Source: Nymphaea colorata (lineage: Eukaryota > Streptophyta > Magnoliopsida > Nymphaeales > Nymphaeaceae). From it: 64,000 nucleotides of DNA. Below the pieces are notes generated by a model. It did not search any database. It was not told the DNA's origin and saw only the letters and a program-made list of their open reading frames with translations. The stretch spans positions 20,208,848 to 20,272,847 of the forward strand of contig NC_045141.1 of the NCBI RefSeq assembly GCF_008831285.2, in the 5' to 3' direction. Positions 48,301-61,300 of this stretch are shown here, in pieces (within the stretch, counting starts at the first letter, position 1; each line of letters opens with the position of its first letter). The position numbers and the translations under genes are program-made.

Positions 48301-51300
48301 ATGAGTCTGGAAGGGTACGATCGGCTTCTCGATTGTGGACCACCATGATTCTTATTATAAGGTGGTACTTGACACGTAGCTAATGTGACCTTTTATTTTA
48401 CTAACAGATGATCAATCAGTGATCTAGAGACCTGCCTGAACCTTTTTGAATGGAAGGGCATACGAGAAGCAGTTTTAGGGCTTTGAATCTTGACATGGTT
48501 GGGCTGTTTGGGTCATTGAGGTTGAAGGTTGACAAATTCAAGCATGAAATTGATACTCTCAAGCAGCTTCAGCACGAGCTTGATATCTCAAAAAAATTGG
48601 AAATTGTGTTTAATGGAAACTTGTAATCTCATTTGGGAAACTTAGGGGATAAATTATAATTTTTTTATGAATCAAGTTTTCCCTTGGAGGGTTGGGAGGG
48701 GGTTGTGTTGGTTCAATGGCAAAGGTGTTAGACCCTAGTCGATGGTATAGAAATTCAGTAAGATGTGGATCCAATACATGGTAACTGATACCATTCAACA
48801 TGCTAAGTCAATTCTAAAAGCTGTATAACTAGTTAGAGAAAGCAAAATATACTCACCCGAGAACTTGATTCCATATACTGAAACAAAGAAGAAATCCTAG
48901 AAAATAAAATCAAGATAGGGATGTCACACCCCGACCTTTTGACACCCAAACATTTTTTTTTTCTAAACATAAAGCATCGAGGTGCGACTACACAACAGTT
49001 CAAAAGAGATGAGCCAAGCAATTCAAAACAATGGGGCGAACCTTCATTTATATAACCATTTTGTATATACAAACCACATCTATGTGTATAACAAAAATGC
49101 TCCAACTATATGATTGATGTCTATCAAAAAACAAGACATCAATACCAATAAACCAAGATGCGCCAGCACTAAACAAGAAAACAAAACCCAAAACCTCCCC
49201 AGTAGGACGTGAGTGAAGCCATCTGCTCAACCTGCTGCCCCGGGTCCACCAAAACCTGAAAAAGAAAACAACTGAAAGCTCAGCCTTCGCAGTATGACAA
49301 CAAGCCAGGAAAATACCAAACCCTCTTAGATAGGGCTCAAATCAGAAAACAATTATCAAAATCATTCATCATTATGTCGTGTCAAGGGAAATCTAATAGA
49401 AAAGAATCTAGAACAAAAAGAACAATCTGTAAACGAATCCAAGACTGTAGCAGAAAATAAATGTTCTAGAAAAATGCAGTTGCTTTTCTTGCGAAGGGAG
49501 GGGGACACTTAAGGCCTAGTCTATGAATTAATGAGAAGTTCAATGTGGTAACTTGAATTGCATTTCTTTTCTACCTTTACATCTAATTGGTGAAGAAGGT
49601 CTTCAATCAATGAGCAACAAGGAGCCTGGTAAATTGGTGGAGAATTATATTAAACTTTAAAGTTTAAAGTGTCTGATTGGTGATTCATGTCAGGTTGTAA
49701 ATGCGAGGGTTTGGCTTGGTGAACTATTGACAAGAAAGAAGGGGATCTTAGCCAAGGGGTAGTTCAACATGCTTATTTTTAGTTAAAAATGAATTCCACT
49801 CACGGAATTATAGCAGGCTCAAGAATCATGATAGCCAGTTCCTCGTTTGAAGTTTATTTGTTCTCATTCCTTTTCGCAGGGAATAAATGATGATCATCAA
49901 TGCTGTAGTTGCTCTCATTACTTGTATCTTATGTTGCTTGAGTACTCTGGGCTCTGGATTTCAGGCTTATCACATTCTCTGTTTTCAGATTACACAACAT
50001 GTCAGCTTTTCATTTTTCATGATCTCAATTTTCTTCAAATAGATGCCATATTTACTCATCCCTCTACATCTTCCTAGGTCACTTGTGGGGCTGAACTTGC
50101 TGTTTTGTTTGTTGAGACACTTGTCAAGGGGAAATATCCATTTTTGCATGAAAATCTTGGTTAGTTTCTTACTTGTTATGTTTATATCTGGTGTATTGTG
50201 GCCCACTGTGGATCAAGGATTTTGTGCTTGTGTTTTCGTACTGACTAGTTGTTTCATTTTCTCAGGGTTTTCTCATTTTCTACCATCTATTTTTCTGTAT
50301 TCTTTTGTTCCCTTGAATGTAGGCACCACTGTGGATCAAGGATTTTGTGCTTGTGTTTTCGTATTGACTAGTTGTTTCATTTTCTCAGGGTTTTCTCATT
50401 TTCTACCATCTATTTTTCTGTATTCTTTTGTTCCCTTGAATGTAGGCAGTTGATAACCAATTGTAGGGCTTGAGGAGCTAAGCAAGATTGCCTTGACCCA
50501 AATTTTGAGAAGCATGGCCACCAAACACACGTACACTCACATGCACTCCAATGCATTCATGCAGGCATGGTCTGCAAAACTAGCTTTTGACCAAGTTTCA
50601 GCCAACTTCAGTTGAAATACATGCAGTTTCCTTGAGAAAATCATTCATGTAATATACAACTACTTTATCATTCATTTCTGCTTGCCGCACAAAGACAAAG
50701 AGAAACGGATACGGGCTGTTCTTGTTTAAGTGGTTGACATTCTATGCAAGCATAAATAACTGGATCTTTTGCTGCTTAATGTTCTTGATATTACTACTTA
50801 GGAATTAGGATTTGGTTTTGCACTCAAAAATTAATATTTGATATGATTCTGTTCTCTCCATTTTGCCCAGGTAATGACCTTTATGTTGTTTGGCCACTAT
50901 TACTGATTTTGTCTTTCATGTTAGGAGTTGATTTTGCCAATATGATCATGCTGTAAGCTTTTTTATCAGATCGTGTCAGGTCCATATATGCTGATTTCCC
51001 TCAAATTGCTCTGCCACACCACTTAATGGACGATGATGATGACATGCAAAAGCTCTCAGAGGCATTGGTTGCTGCAAAGACACGTGTCGAGGGATGCTCA
51101 TCATTTCTAAAAGCAGCCATTAGGTAGTCATCCTAGCATTCAGAAAGGAGAGGATAATTTTTGTTTTGGGGGTGTGGTGTGGGGGGGGGGGGGGGAGGGA
51201 TGATTTCGGAGAAATAGCTAATAAAAAGCTAAATATTGTGAAAAAAACTAAATATACATATGTTTAGATCTCTCTCTCACACACACATCTCTTCAATTTT

Positions 51301-52166
51301 TTTTAAAATCTCGAACAGGAAGTGATTTGCTCAAAATTTCTCTCTTGTAAACTCACCTTTTCGTATTTTTCTTTTTTATACCAGTCAACAGGGATTTGCT
51401 CTAATTGTTTTTCTGTGATTCATGTTTCCAGATTCTGCAATTCGTATATCCCCTGTTCTTTGTAATATTTTGACATTGGATACTTTTTCTTCTTGAATAC
51501 TTCTGGTTTCATCTTTATTTTTATTTGTGAGGAAGTGATTTTTGGTAAATCTCTATACTTTTTCCTGTGGATGTTAAAGTCCTTTATTTGTGTCGCAACT
51601 TTATCTGGAACAGTTGCTTTATCTCTTTTCCCTCTGATATTTAGCTTAAATCTCATGTGTTTTTTCTATGAGCAACCTCAGGTAAAATATTTAGCCTTTT
51701 AACTTTTTATGTTATAAATAGGTGGTCTGCAGAATTTGGTGGTCCTAGGAGGGGATCTCCAGAGCTGCATGATATGTTGGCTGAATACATGTACTCTCAA
51801 TCTCCTGAACCGGTAGGTCCAGAAGCAGTTGCACACACGATAGATTTGCCAGGTTTCTTTATTCTCATTCAGCTGCTATTATCCAGTCAATGATTAAACC
51901 AATAAAGTGATGTTATTTCAGATTATGTGTCTTTTGCATTTGCTATGTTTTTCACTCAGACATTTTATCTCTTGCTCTGCACGCACACACACGCACGCAC
52001 ACACACATACACACACACATATGTATATATACATATATATATATACATATATATATATATATGTACATATACATATATATATGTACATATACATATATAT
52101 ATGTACATATACATATATATATGTACATATACATATATATATGTACATATATATATATATATGTAC

Positions 52167-52219
<53 letters not shown>

Positions 52220-55200
52220 CAGTGACTCTGATAAATCAGAGTCACGGTGACAGCCCATCTCAGCTGCTCGACAGCGGCTGACAATTGTGTTGGCTTTTCC
52301 TTTTTAGTGTGGTGTATGCGTTTTTGAGTTTTTCAAATAAAAAAGGAAAACCCTTCCTTTTTTACTTTAAGCATCCCATTCACAGACCTGAGAGCATCCA
52401 GAGGCCGGTCAAGTTGACACTTTTCCAAGATGTATTTATTCATGTGTAGGTGCATATGTATTCAATTTCAGACATGTACTTTCTATTTGCTTTAGTATCA
52501 GCTGATCCTAGGTACAATTTTTAGCCCTATGTTAAAATGTGAGAACAATACTCTATATGCATTTACCAAGCTGCAATTATACCACTGCCGGGGAAAATTT
52601 TATGATGCAGTACTTAGTTGTGTTTGTTTTGGAAGTGCTAATGGAGTTTGCAACTTTTTTTGTAGGATATGGTGAAGGTATCAATGCATTTTGTTAGAGG
52701 AAACTGCCCTGAGAAGTTTGCTTCAATACTGGTGAATTTCATGGGCAAGGTATGACAGATTTTAGAATGATAATATCCGCTTGCAGCTCCAATTTAATAT
52801 TTATCTCTGCCTTATTCAAATTGCTCTTATGATTGCATCTTCTTTTTCTACTGAGAACTACTAAATCAAAAAGAATATGAAGGAAACTGAGACGTGGCCT
52901 TATCTTAGTTCTTGAGTATAGCAATCAAGCTGTAAGCTCCCATCAACATGCTGACAATGAATGTGTTGTGAGCCAGAGCCTTCCACTGCTTATTTCGATC
53001 CAGTATTTTAAACATTTATTATTTTTTGCATTTGTTTTCCGATGCTGTTGAAGATCAATATATGGAAGGAAATGAATTTTTTGGTCAAACGACCCACTCT
53101 CCAACTATGGCACATCATTATGTAGCAAGAACATAGAAGATCAGATGATTCTGATCATGGTGAAGATTGTAATCTGGTGAACCAAAATGGAAGTCTTAAC
53201 CAAAATGGAAGTCTTAAGTAATCTCAATTGTTGGTCCACCACATGCCTAGAGTTACCAGGTTCAGGTGGTCAACTGCAGCTAGTGTGAAGGCTCTGGCTC
53301 TACACTCTACACCAAAAAACAGTTCAATCACTTCAAAATTACCTAATCTAAAGAGCCGTCATCTGGCCTAAGAGGACACTGGAAGTAGGCCGTTTGTGCA
53401 TGGAGGCTAACAGTACATCTAAATAGCAGTACAAATTGTCACTGTTAGTTCAAATCAAACAACCTCAGATGCCCCAAGCTCCCCATGGTTCTCAAGAGTA
53501 AGACGAAAGATTAAGAATTGAAGCAAGTTCAACAGCAAGAAGCACAAATAATAAAACTTAATGGATAATCTTAGGGGAACCTTTGATAGACAATGTAACT
53601 ACTCAATGCAAATGATGAGCTAAACTTATGATATGTACAGTGATACGAGGGCTCTCAGTGCTAGCATTCATGGGAAAAAGAGCAAAATGGAAGTAATAGC
53701 ATAAACGAATATAAACACCCTTTTGGCTTCACCACTAAATTTTGCTTGGATGGTAACAGACAAGATTGCTGATACTTAATGGACTTTGGATTACACAAGG
53801 TACTGAAGCTGGCCAAGGTCGTTCTTTTCTTTGTTATTTAACCTGTTACCATAATATGTGTAGAAGCTCATTAAGCAAAATCAGACAATATAATAATTGT
53901 GAATAGCCCTAACCATGAAAAGGAAATGTATCTTATGCTAGATGCAGTAGAAACCATCACTGAAATATCAAGTGTGAGTTGGACCAAATATTGAGACATG
54001 GTCAATACTACAATAAGGATTAATTGGTTTTCCTGTATCTGTATACAGAAGTTTCTCATAACCTTCTATTATTCCTTTCAATTTTGGAAGTAAATATTTT
54101 GCATAGTCAAAATTTATCATCCATTTTTTTTAGATTCTATCTGTTTACTATTTTTATTAATTTTATTGATGCAGTGCTATCCTGGAGAAGATGATTTGGC
54201 CATTGCTCGAGCTGTTTTAATGTAAAATAATTTACTTTACTGCTTTTTAACATGTATTTGTTCTAGTGAAGTTTGAGGTGAAAGCAATATATGTGCAGGT
54301 ACTTATCCTTGGGGAACTTGAGAGATGCTAACTTCCTTGTAGATGAAATGAGAAAGCAACTAATCTTGAAGCAACTTGAATTCCCATCTACAGAACTGAT
54401 GACTTTTGTAAATTATCTCTTGCAAACGTAAGTATTGCTTTTACTTGAATATTACCTTTGTTCCCTGTTCCTTCATTAGAGGCTTACCCTGTAGTTTGGT
54501 AAACTGATTGTGTACAGAGCCCCATTTGTTGATTAGGAAATGGAATTCCAATCTGTTGCTTTGGCTATGTGAATTGAAATGCATGATAACTTGCCAAATT
54601 TGAGGATCATGAATCTCCTTTTCCAAATTTGATGCTCATTTTGCTTTCTAGTTAATCGGCGCTATACATGAGTTGATGGGTTTCATCATGTAATTGCTTT
54701 TTAGAAGATTGTGTCTAAGTATGTTGCATTTATACTGCCATCCGGCAAGTATGAAGCTTGTAATTGCTCAACAGTGGAACGCTACATTTATGCACAAGCC
54801 TAATGTATATGATATGGATATTAATTCTTGCTAACAGCATGGTCCCATATAACATTGATACTATCCTCCTTTTTTTGGTGTTTAATATGATAATGGTCAT
54901 GAATTGCTAACTTTACTTATCTTCCTTGTGAACTAATCATACAGTTTCTTGATTAGTCATCACAAAGTCAAATGTGGACATGACCATCATGTCTACAGCA
55001 TTTAGCAAGGAACCTCATGTTTATTAAATCCAGTCATCAATGTAAATTCTTTTAACCTGTTTGAATAACATTACTGTATTGAAGAAAGTGTTTACAAGTT
55101 TTTCCTTCTCATTCTATTGATTATTCATGGATGTTCAAGCACATAAAATAATATCAAAAGGCACTAAGGACATTATTTCCAATGGAGAACTGCTACAATA

Positions 55201-56614
55201 AATTTGAACTAGCCTATGAACTAATTCCTCAACAAACCTGTGGACGATTGTTTCTCACTTTTATTTCCAGTGAACGGATGAGATAAGTTACTCATCAACT
55301 TTCGCACTCCTTCCCTTGTTCATCTTTCTTTTATCCTTTTCGAGCGCTTCCACATCCCAAATACTAGCTAGAAGAATCCATATCCAAGGTAAGTAAAAAA
55401 TGATTAATTTTGGCATTTGCCTGTGAATTTGTGTATATGTTTATGTGAATTTACTGATAAGGAAATCTTTTCCCTATATCTCCATTCCTAACAGATGCTT
55501 GGACCTTTTTAACCTTTCAAGTTGTTTATGTATGATATTTGAATGTAAAGCTGCTGTCATGATCATATAAAGTATATCATGGACATAATGAAGTTTCCAA
55601 TCTGATCTAATTCCTTTTTTGTCATGGAATTTGTTTTTGGGTAGATTGGAGCGTGAAGCTGTACCACTTTTTAAGATACTAAGACAAAAATATAAGAGCA
55701 GCATAGATAGAGAATCATTATTTGATGAGGTAAATTTTTTACCTTATTGCTTCTTGCTATTAACTTTTCCAAGCCTCTTTGATGAATTTGGGGTTAGGGT
55801 GAACATCTCATTTAATGGTAGTTACAGATGGTGTCAATGGGAGATAGGAGTTGTACCTTTTTTCAAGGAAGTCTATCCTTTTGTAAAGTCATGAGCATGA
55901 TTTGCACTTGTGAAACTAATCAAAGGATAACACTGGGGAAAACTACGTTTCTAATAACAGTATTATTTGTTGAATTTGTAACCTTGCTATTGTAGTTGTA
56001 ATGCGTAGTTCTGCCTTCTTATCTGTGCTCGATTTTGCCTTTTTTCTTTTTCAGTTGCTAGATGGCATAGCTGAACGGTTTTACGGATTACAGAAAAGAA
56101 GTGGTTTACAGGGCATGTTTGGGGACTTTTTCAAGGTTAGACCCTCTTTGCCTTTACTATTTCTATCCGTTAGTATTGCTCATTCATGACACCGAGGCAG
56201 TTGGGGCAGTATCTCTATGTGCCCTTTTCGAAAGACACTTGATAAATAAATTATTCGCATGACGGATATTCTGCAATGGCAAAGTTGTGGCAATGGAATC
56301 AAGAACGCTGGTTCTGAACTGAAGTATGCAATAGCTTGCCGTTCAGCTATCTTATGCTGTTATGCTAGATTATATTGGACTCGTATTTTCATTCTCTTCT
56401 GTTGCAAGAAATAGCCATTATGGATAATCTTGTAAGTGCATGGAGTGATTAGCTACATTCTTCTCTTAGAAATTGTTGTAGTGGATAATTTTTGTAAGCA
56501 ACATAGGTTTATTAGGTAGATGCACGTGATGCTATAGCTGCATTATCCAACATATGCCAAGTCAAATTTTCTTCTCAACTTTTTCAGATGATGGGAGGTG
56601 AAATGGTAGCATGA
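45304..56614 (+). CDS. GET4: GET4 homologue, tail-anchored protein insertion factor
   Basis: Cytosolic alpha-solenoid protein that, with GET5/UBL4-type and SGT2 partners, hands tail-anchored membrane proteins to the GET3 ATPase. Exons: 45304-45336, 46573-46652, 47905-47983, 50078-50159, 50970-51123, 51722-51812, 52666-52749, 54175-54221, 54299-54427, 55645-55729, 56055-56135, 56588-56614; 972 bases, 323 residues, as expected. Conserved segments: [123 protein letters not shown]. The start codon lies after a CT-rich leader; exon 1 is only 11 codons. The last exon is nine codons including the stop. All phases agree. Intron 3 (2.1 kb) and intron 7 (1.4 kb) are the longest. Confidence 0.95.
50204..50449. 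repeat. 123-bp near-identical tandem duplication in GET4 intron 4
   Basis: Copies 50204-50326 and 50327-50449 differ by a single visible base (GTACTGAC versus GTATTGAC). It begins about 45 bases after the exon 4 donor. Because 123 is a multiple of three, a spurious open frame runs through both copies. Confidence 0.92.
51980..52219. repeat. CA / TA / 20-bp minisatellite / GA compound repeat in GET4 intron 6
   Basis: (CA)n with ACGC variants, then (TA)n, then about five copies of the 20-base unit ATGTACATATACATATATAT (52061-52160), then (TA)n and (GA)n. The open frames over it (YIYIYI type) are artefacts. Confidence 0.93.
52222..52245. repeat. Perfect 10-bp hairpin directly after the GA repeat
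   Basis: GTGACTCTGA and TCAGAGTCAC pair around a TAAA loop. It lies at the edge of the compound microsatellite and may mark a replication or repair junction. Confidence 0.7.
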
Positions 56615-58361
56615 GTATATTGAATTTGATATCTTAAGTGGCGCACTGTACATGAAAGGATTTGAACTCGAAACTTTTCCATTGGCAAGTTTCTGTTGTT
56701 GCTGACTATCACGCTGGACCAAGAAGACATGCGAAGCTGTCTCAGTAAGGGTTGCTGTTTCAATCATCTGATGAGTCATGGTTCGGCATATGGATCAACC
56801 TCTTGTATTTTGAATTCTAGTCATTTAATTATGTGAGCTTTAAGCATGAATATAATCCCCATGATGGCGGCTTATTTGGCTTGCTATGAAGTAGGCCGCA
56901 GTTTCCTTTATTAGCGAAACCAGCAGGAAAGAATTCAACCACTATCTGATTTCTAGTCGTTACTTGTCTAACACGATCCATTAAACATTGGTTATTACTC
57001 TTTAGAGACACATTTCTAGATGGGCTGAACACCAGCACTCTTCAGACCCTCTGTATTGTAAGTGTGATGCTCCTCTCGTGCCGGCATGATAATTACGAAT
57101 CTGACATTAGGAAGAAAAATCATACTTTTCATTGTTCTCTTGGCTTCATCAAAGGCGAGGTTGGAAATTCAGAGGCATGTCCTCGCACTCATAGGTAATG
57201 AGGCCTCCTTCGGGTAAGTAGAGTTTGAGCTACTGCTCAAAAAAGGCTGAAGCCTTCCACCCAATCCTTCATCTCCAATGATACATGGCCTGCTATGGTG
57301 CATGAAGACACTGTGGTTGCCGTGTTTTAACTTGCGTGTCGGTGACTTATCGTGTGCAGCACAGTACCATGACTGGTCGTTTGTCAACCTTTACTCATCC
57401 CATTGTACCAACCTCCTTGGGGATTTCTTCTAAGCGCAAAAAAAAAAATCTAAGCATTTCAGACACTAAGTAAAACAAATATAAATTGGATTTAGTTGCC
57501 TACAGGAAACCTTCAATCGTGTTGCTTGCTAGAAGGATGGCCACTCGATGCCATCTTAGGGGAACTGTGGTCCCTGAAACTCTGAAAGTCGGTCAGAATA
57601 AAAAGTACACGGACTACGTTTTGAAAATGCTCGAGATTAACAGTTTTCTTTAACAGGACTTTGCAGCTCATTTTATTGCCTATTGACTGCTGAGACTACT
57701 TTGACTTATTGCCTGTTCGCAGAAGGAAAACCTTGAATGACGTGCCAACCTGAGTTTATACACTCATGTGATGTGAGTATATATAGGTCTATTCTACACT
57801 AGCACGACGGTGATAAAGCCGCCATAGGATGCGATTACTGTTAAAAGTATGGCTATGTAAGCCATTCCAAAGTCACCAGGCTTCACCACATTTCAATTGC
57901 ATATGGAGGAGGCAACTCTCATGACTCGGAGCAGAAGCATGCACATGAATGCATGCGAGTGTCCCAAGTGAATACTAGCTGTGCATGCCAACACCATCTG
58001 AGGATATGAATTTGGGAGCTGTTACAGTTATAAGCGCATACAGTACCAGCATTCGCATTTAAATTGCATATATGGGGAAGGCAACTCTCTCATAACTGGA
58101 GGCGGAACCATGCACATGAATACATGTCCACAAGTGAGTGGCTACGAGTACCTGCTATACGCGCCAACGTCACATGCGTAACAAAACCTCCATGTTTCTT
58201 AGGGATGCAATCAAAATGCAAAGGCACCTTCCCACAACTGAATGGATGCAGTACAATCCCGAGCAAAACTTTTGTCTAATATCATCCTTTTCTTTTTCTC
58301 TCATGTGCATCCAGAAATGAATAGATGAAAAAAAAAAAGAACAGGATAATCAACACCTTAT
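56615..58361. other. Convergent region between GET4 and SerRS genes
   Basis: Contains the GET4 3' UTR and, on the minus strand, the SerRS 3' UTR. No supported gene. A diverged direct repeat lies at 57897-58175. Confidence 0.55.
57897..58175. repeat. Diverged direct repeat, period about 165 bp
   Basis: TTGCATATGGAGGAGGCAAC...CATGCACATGAATGCATG (from 57897) and TTGCATATATGGGGAAGGCA...CATGCACATGAATACATG (from about 58063) are clearly related copies with many differences. No function visible. Confidence 0.65.
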
Positions 58362-61300
58362 TCATCTTGGCCTAGGTGAGATTGCATTAAGACCACCGAT
58401 GAATGGCCTCAACGCTTGGGGTATTACAACAGATCCATCTTCCTGCTGAAAGTTTTCCAACAAACATATCATCATCCTTGGTACAGCACAGGCAGTAGCA
58501 TTGAGGGTGTGCACAAACTGCGTAGAGGTAACATTGGACTTTCCCTTTTTGGCATGTGGAGGCAGTGATTGCTCAGGTGGGGAAGGCCGGTAACGGATTC
58601 CTAGCCTTCGGCTTTGGTAATCGGTACAATTCGAGGCACTTGATATCTGAACATAAGTGAACTTATAAGCTTCATTGCAGCCATCAAATGCAGAAGTAAA
58701 TCAAGAAACAATTTACTTTAATCACAGGTCCCGTGTTCTTGGATTGACTTAACCAAGATTTAGTTAGGCCAAGTTCAGTCAAGCTGTCAGGTTTTGAAAG
58801 ATAGGACAGAACCTTTGCCTCAGCAAGGTTGCAAATTGAGCAGGATGAATATAGTGATGTCTGGAGGGCCATGAGATGTTCAGTTCCCAGCAAATAAATC
58901 CTCAACATATATCAAGCAACAATGTGGTGCCAGTTCTCTTTCATGAGGATTATTAGGTATAAACAGGCAAAGTGAAAGCTAAATTGCCTTCTAAACACCT
59001 GAGAACTGGCTTTAAACAAACCGAGGCCAATCAAAAAGCTCCAAAAATTAACGGGCAAATTGATCACAGAGCTTGTCCCAGCCAGTGTTAATGGAATACA
59101 GGACCAACCTAACTGTCAAATAGGGTCCAGGACATTCATATAGACTGCTTCCAAAGTAGAAAATGAAAGCCCATAAAAATAGGAGAATGTAAAACATATA
59201 CCTCTCCATAGCGCCCAAGACCTGGCATCCATGCTTCAATGTCAAATTTACGATACGCTGGTGCACCTAGATCCTCTGAGGACATGTCCAGGATCCTGCA
59301 CACACAGTCAGCAAATAGTTGGAAGACAATAGCAGACAGAACTCTGAAACAGAATCAAATAAGATTATGCCTGAAATTTGATTTCTCGTTTCTCGTTTCT
59401 GAACCATCAAAGAATGCCATAGGTGCAGGAAAACATCAAGGGTACTTCAACATAGATGTTAAACTAGTAGTATATTAGAGCAAATGTAAAACCAGTTAAG
59501 AATATGTAAAAGGATAATAAGGTCAGTAACTTGGTGAAAAATATTCAACAGTCTCATGTCTTATCATGTTACAAACACTAGGTTATCAGGACCATAAAAA
59601 GAACTGAACAAGTCAAGCTGGCTTGTAGGCATGTTCATTAAGGACAAAAACCTTGTTGTGAGTAGTTCATGAACACATAAGAACAAGCTGGGTTGAAGAT
59701 CAATTATTACTGGACGAACACAAACGGCTCATTTTGTCTGCAAGGTCCAATTTCTGTAGATGTTTTAACTAAGAAACCTAACATATTATAATATTAGAAT
59801 GTAAGCATAACAAAAAGTATGTGTAGAGAATTTGTTCTATAGATAACGTATATGATATATGCATGTAAAGGAATTGCTGTATAGGCCATCTGTGGCAATC
59901 CAGCCATTCAAAATCCAACTGTATAGTTGTCTCAGGAATGTCCACGAATGAAGTACTCAAAAGTGCCCGAATTTGCAAAGTTTCCAGACGGAAGTTGGGG
60001 GCTCCTATGTATCTACATATGTATAAAATAGACAAAATATACATGTCAGATATCTATACTGTTAACAAATCTATATGAGTAAGGCCACGCTAAGCAGCTC
60101 CTCTTCATTTAAATACACGAGCCAAGTTTTGCACACCCAACCAGTTTGATGATTACAATGAGCATTCTCATGATTCAAGCCAAGCCAACCTGACCATTGA
60201 AAGACTAATTCCCAAACCATTGTGACATCAATGGAGGAAATGGTCATGTTTCAGAAATGATTTTGGTCTTCCTCGTTCAGTGGATTGTAATTACTTGAAA
60301 TGTAAGCCGAGAGAAGTAAACATATCCTCCTCAAGTTTGATCAATTCGTCATGGTAGAAATCACTTTCCTCTGGACGGCATAAGATAAACATCTCAACCT
60401 TGCTAAATTGATGAACCCGATAAAGACCCCTGCAAGAATTTCAACATCATAGGTAAATCAGATTCAAGTTAGTTTGAGATAGTGAAGCGCCGTATGAGTT
60501 CAAACTGCACTTTTTGACACTAGGAAAACAAAGGAATCATGTATAAGAAAAGAGCTCACCGTGTTGCAGTGCCAGCAGCACCAGCTTCTGTACGGAAACA
60601 GTGGGAGAAGGCTACATACTTCAAAGGCAACTGTGAATCAGAAAGAATAGAATCGATATGGATCCCTCCTACAGGTATCTCTGCAGTTCCGATGAGGCAT
60701 TGATCACTTCCTTCAATGGAGTAAACCTATTCAACAACAGCATGGACATTTATATATTTCCATCAAAACCCAATATACGTTAAGATTTAAATGAACAAAT
60801 GCAGCCTAATTGTTGATGTGGAAAACAACAAACATGCACAGGTTAACCAGTTGAAGTATTGACCATGTGAGGTTGAAAACGGTGCCTACACTCACCAAGG
60901 ATGGAACCAAAAGGCATTGGTTACTCCATGTTTACTTGTTGGGTATGTGTGTGTGTGAGAGAGAGAGAGCACAATTGATAGTTTTGTTATCAAACGTGAT
61001 AAAATATAATCTTATGAAACTATACCAATTGAATTGAGTCCACTGCATCAGGACAGCCTATAAATTGCTGGAGCGCCAAAAGCCCCAATTGCCAATTTGG
61101 CCAGGCCGGAAATAGGGTTTGTAAGCCTAGGACTAGCATGTGTAACACATATATGAATGGCCACCATAAATACGTGAAGATCCAGTTCCGAAAGAAGCTA
61201 GCTGTCCCACAAGTAGTTTGTAGTTAAATAAGAGGAAGACCTGAATATTATATGCAAGCCCGCAGAACGTGAATTGATTTACTGCAAAGAGATAGTTGCA

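Noticed and set aside
48121-48348. 75-codon open frame between GET4 exons 3 and 4
   Set aside because: GET4 exons join in phase without it and it matches no part of the family.
50043-50453. 136-codon open frame with an internal protein repeat
   Set aside because: It overlaps GET4 exon 4 in another frame and then runs through the 123-bp intronic duplication.
52061-52160. Regular 20-bp repeats that could suggest a CRISPR-like array
   Set aside because: The units are contiguous without spacers; it is a eukaryotic minisatellite.
51907-52284. Several long open frames on both strands rich in Tyr-Ile
   Set aside because: They come from the compound CA/TA/GA repeat inside a GET4 intron.
56640-56720. 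tRNA-like T-arm (GAGTTCAAATC, minus strand)
   Set aside because: The T-stem has mismatches and no acceptor, D or anticodon arm could be paired.
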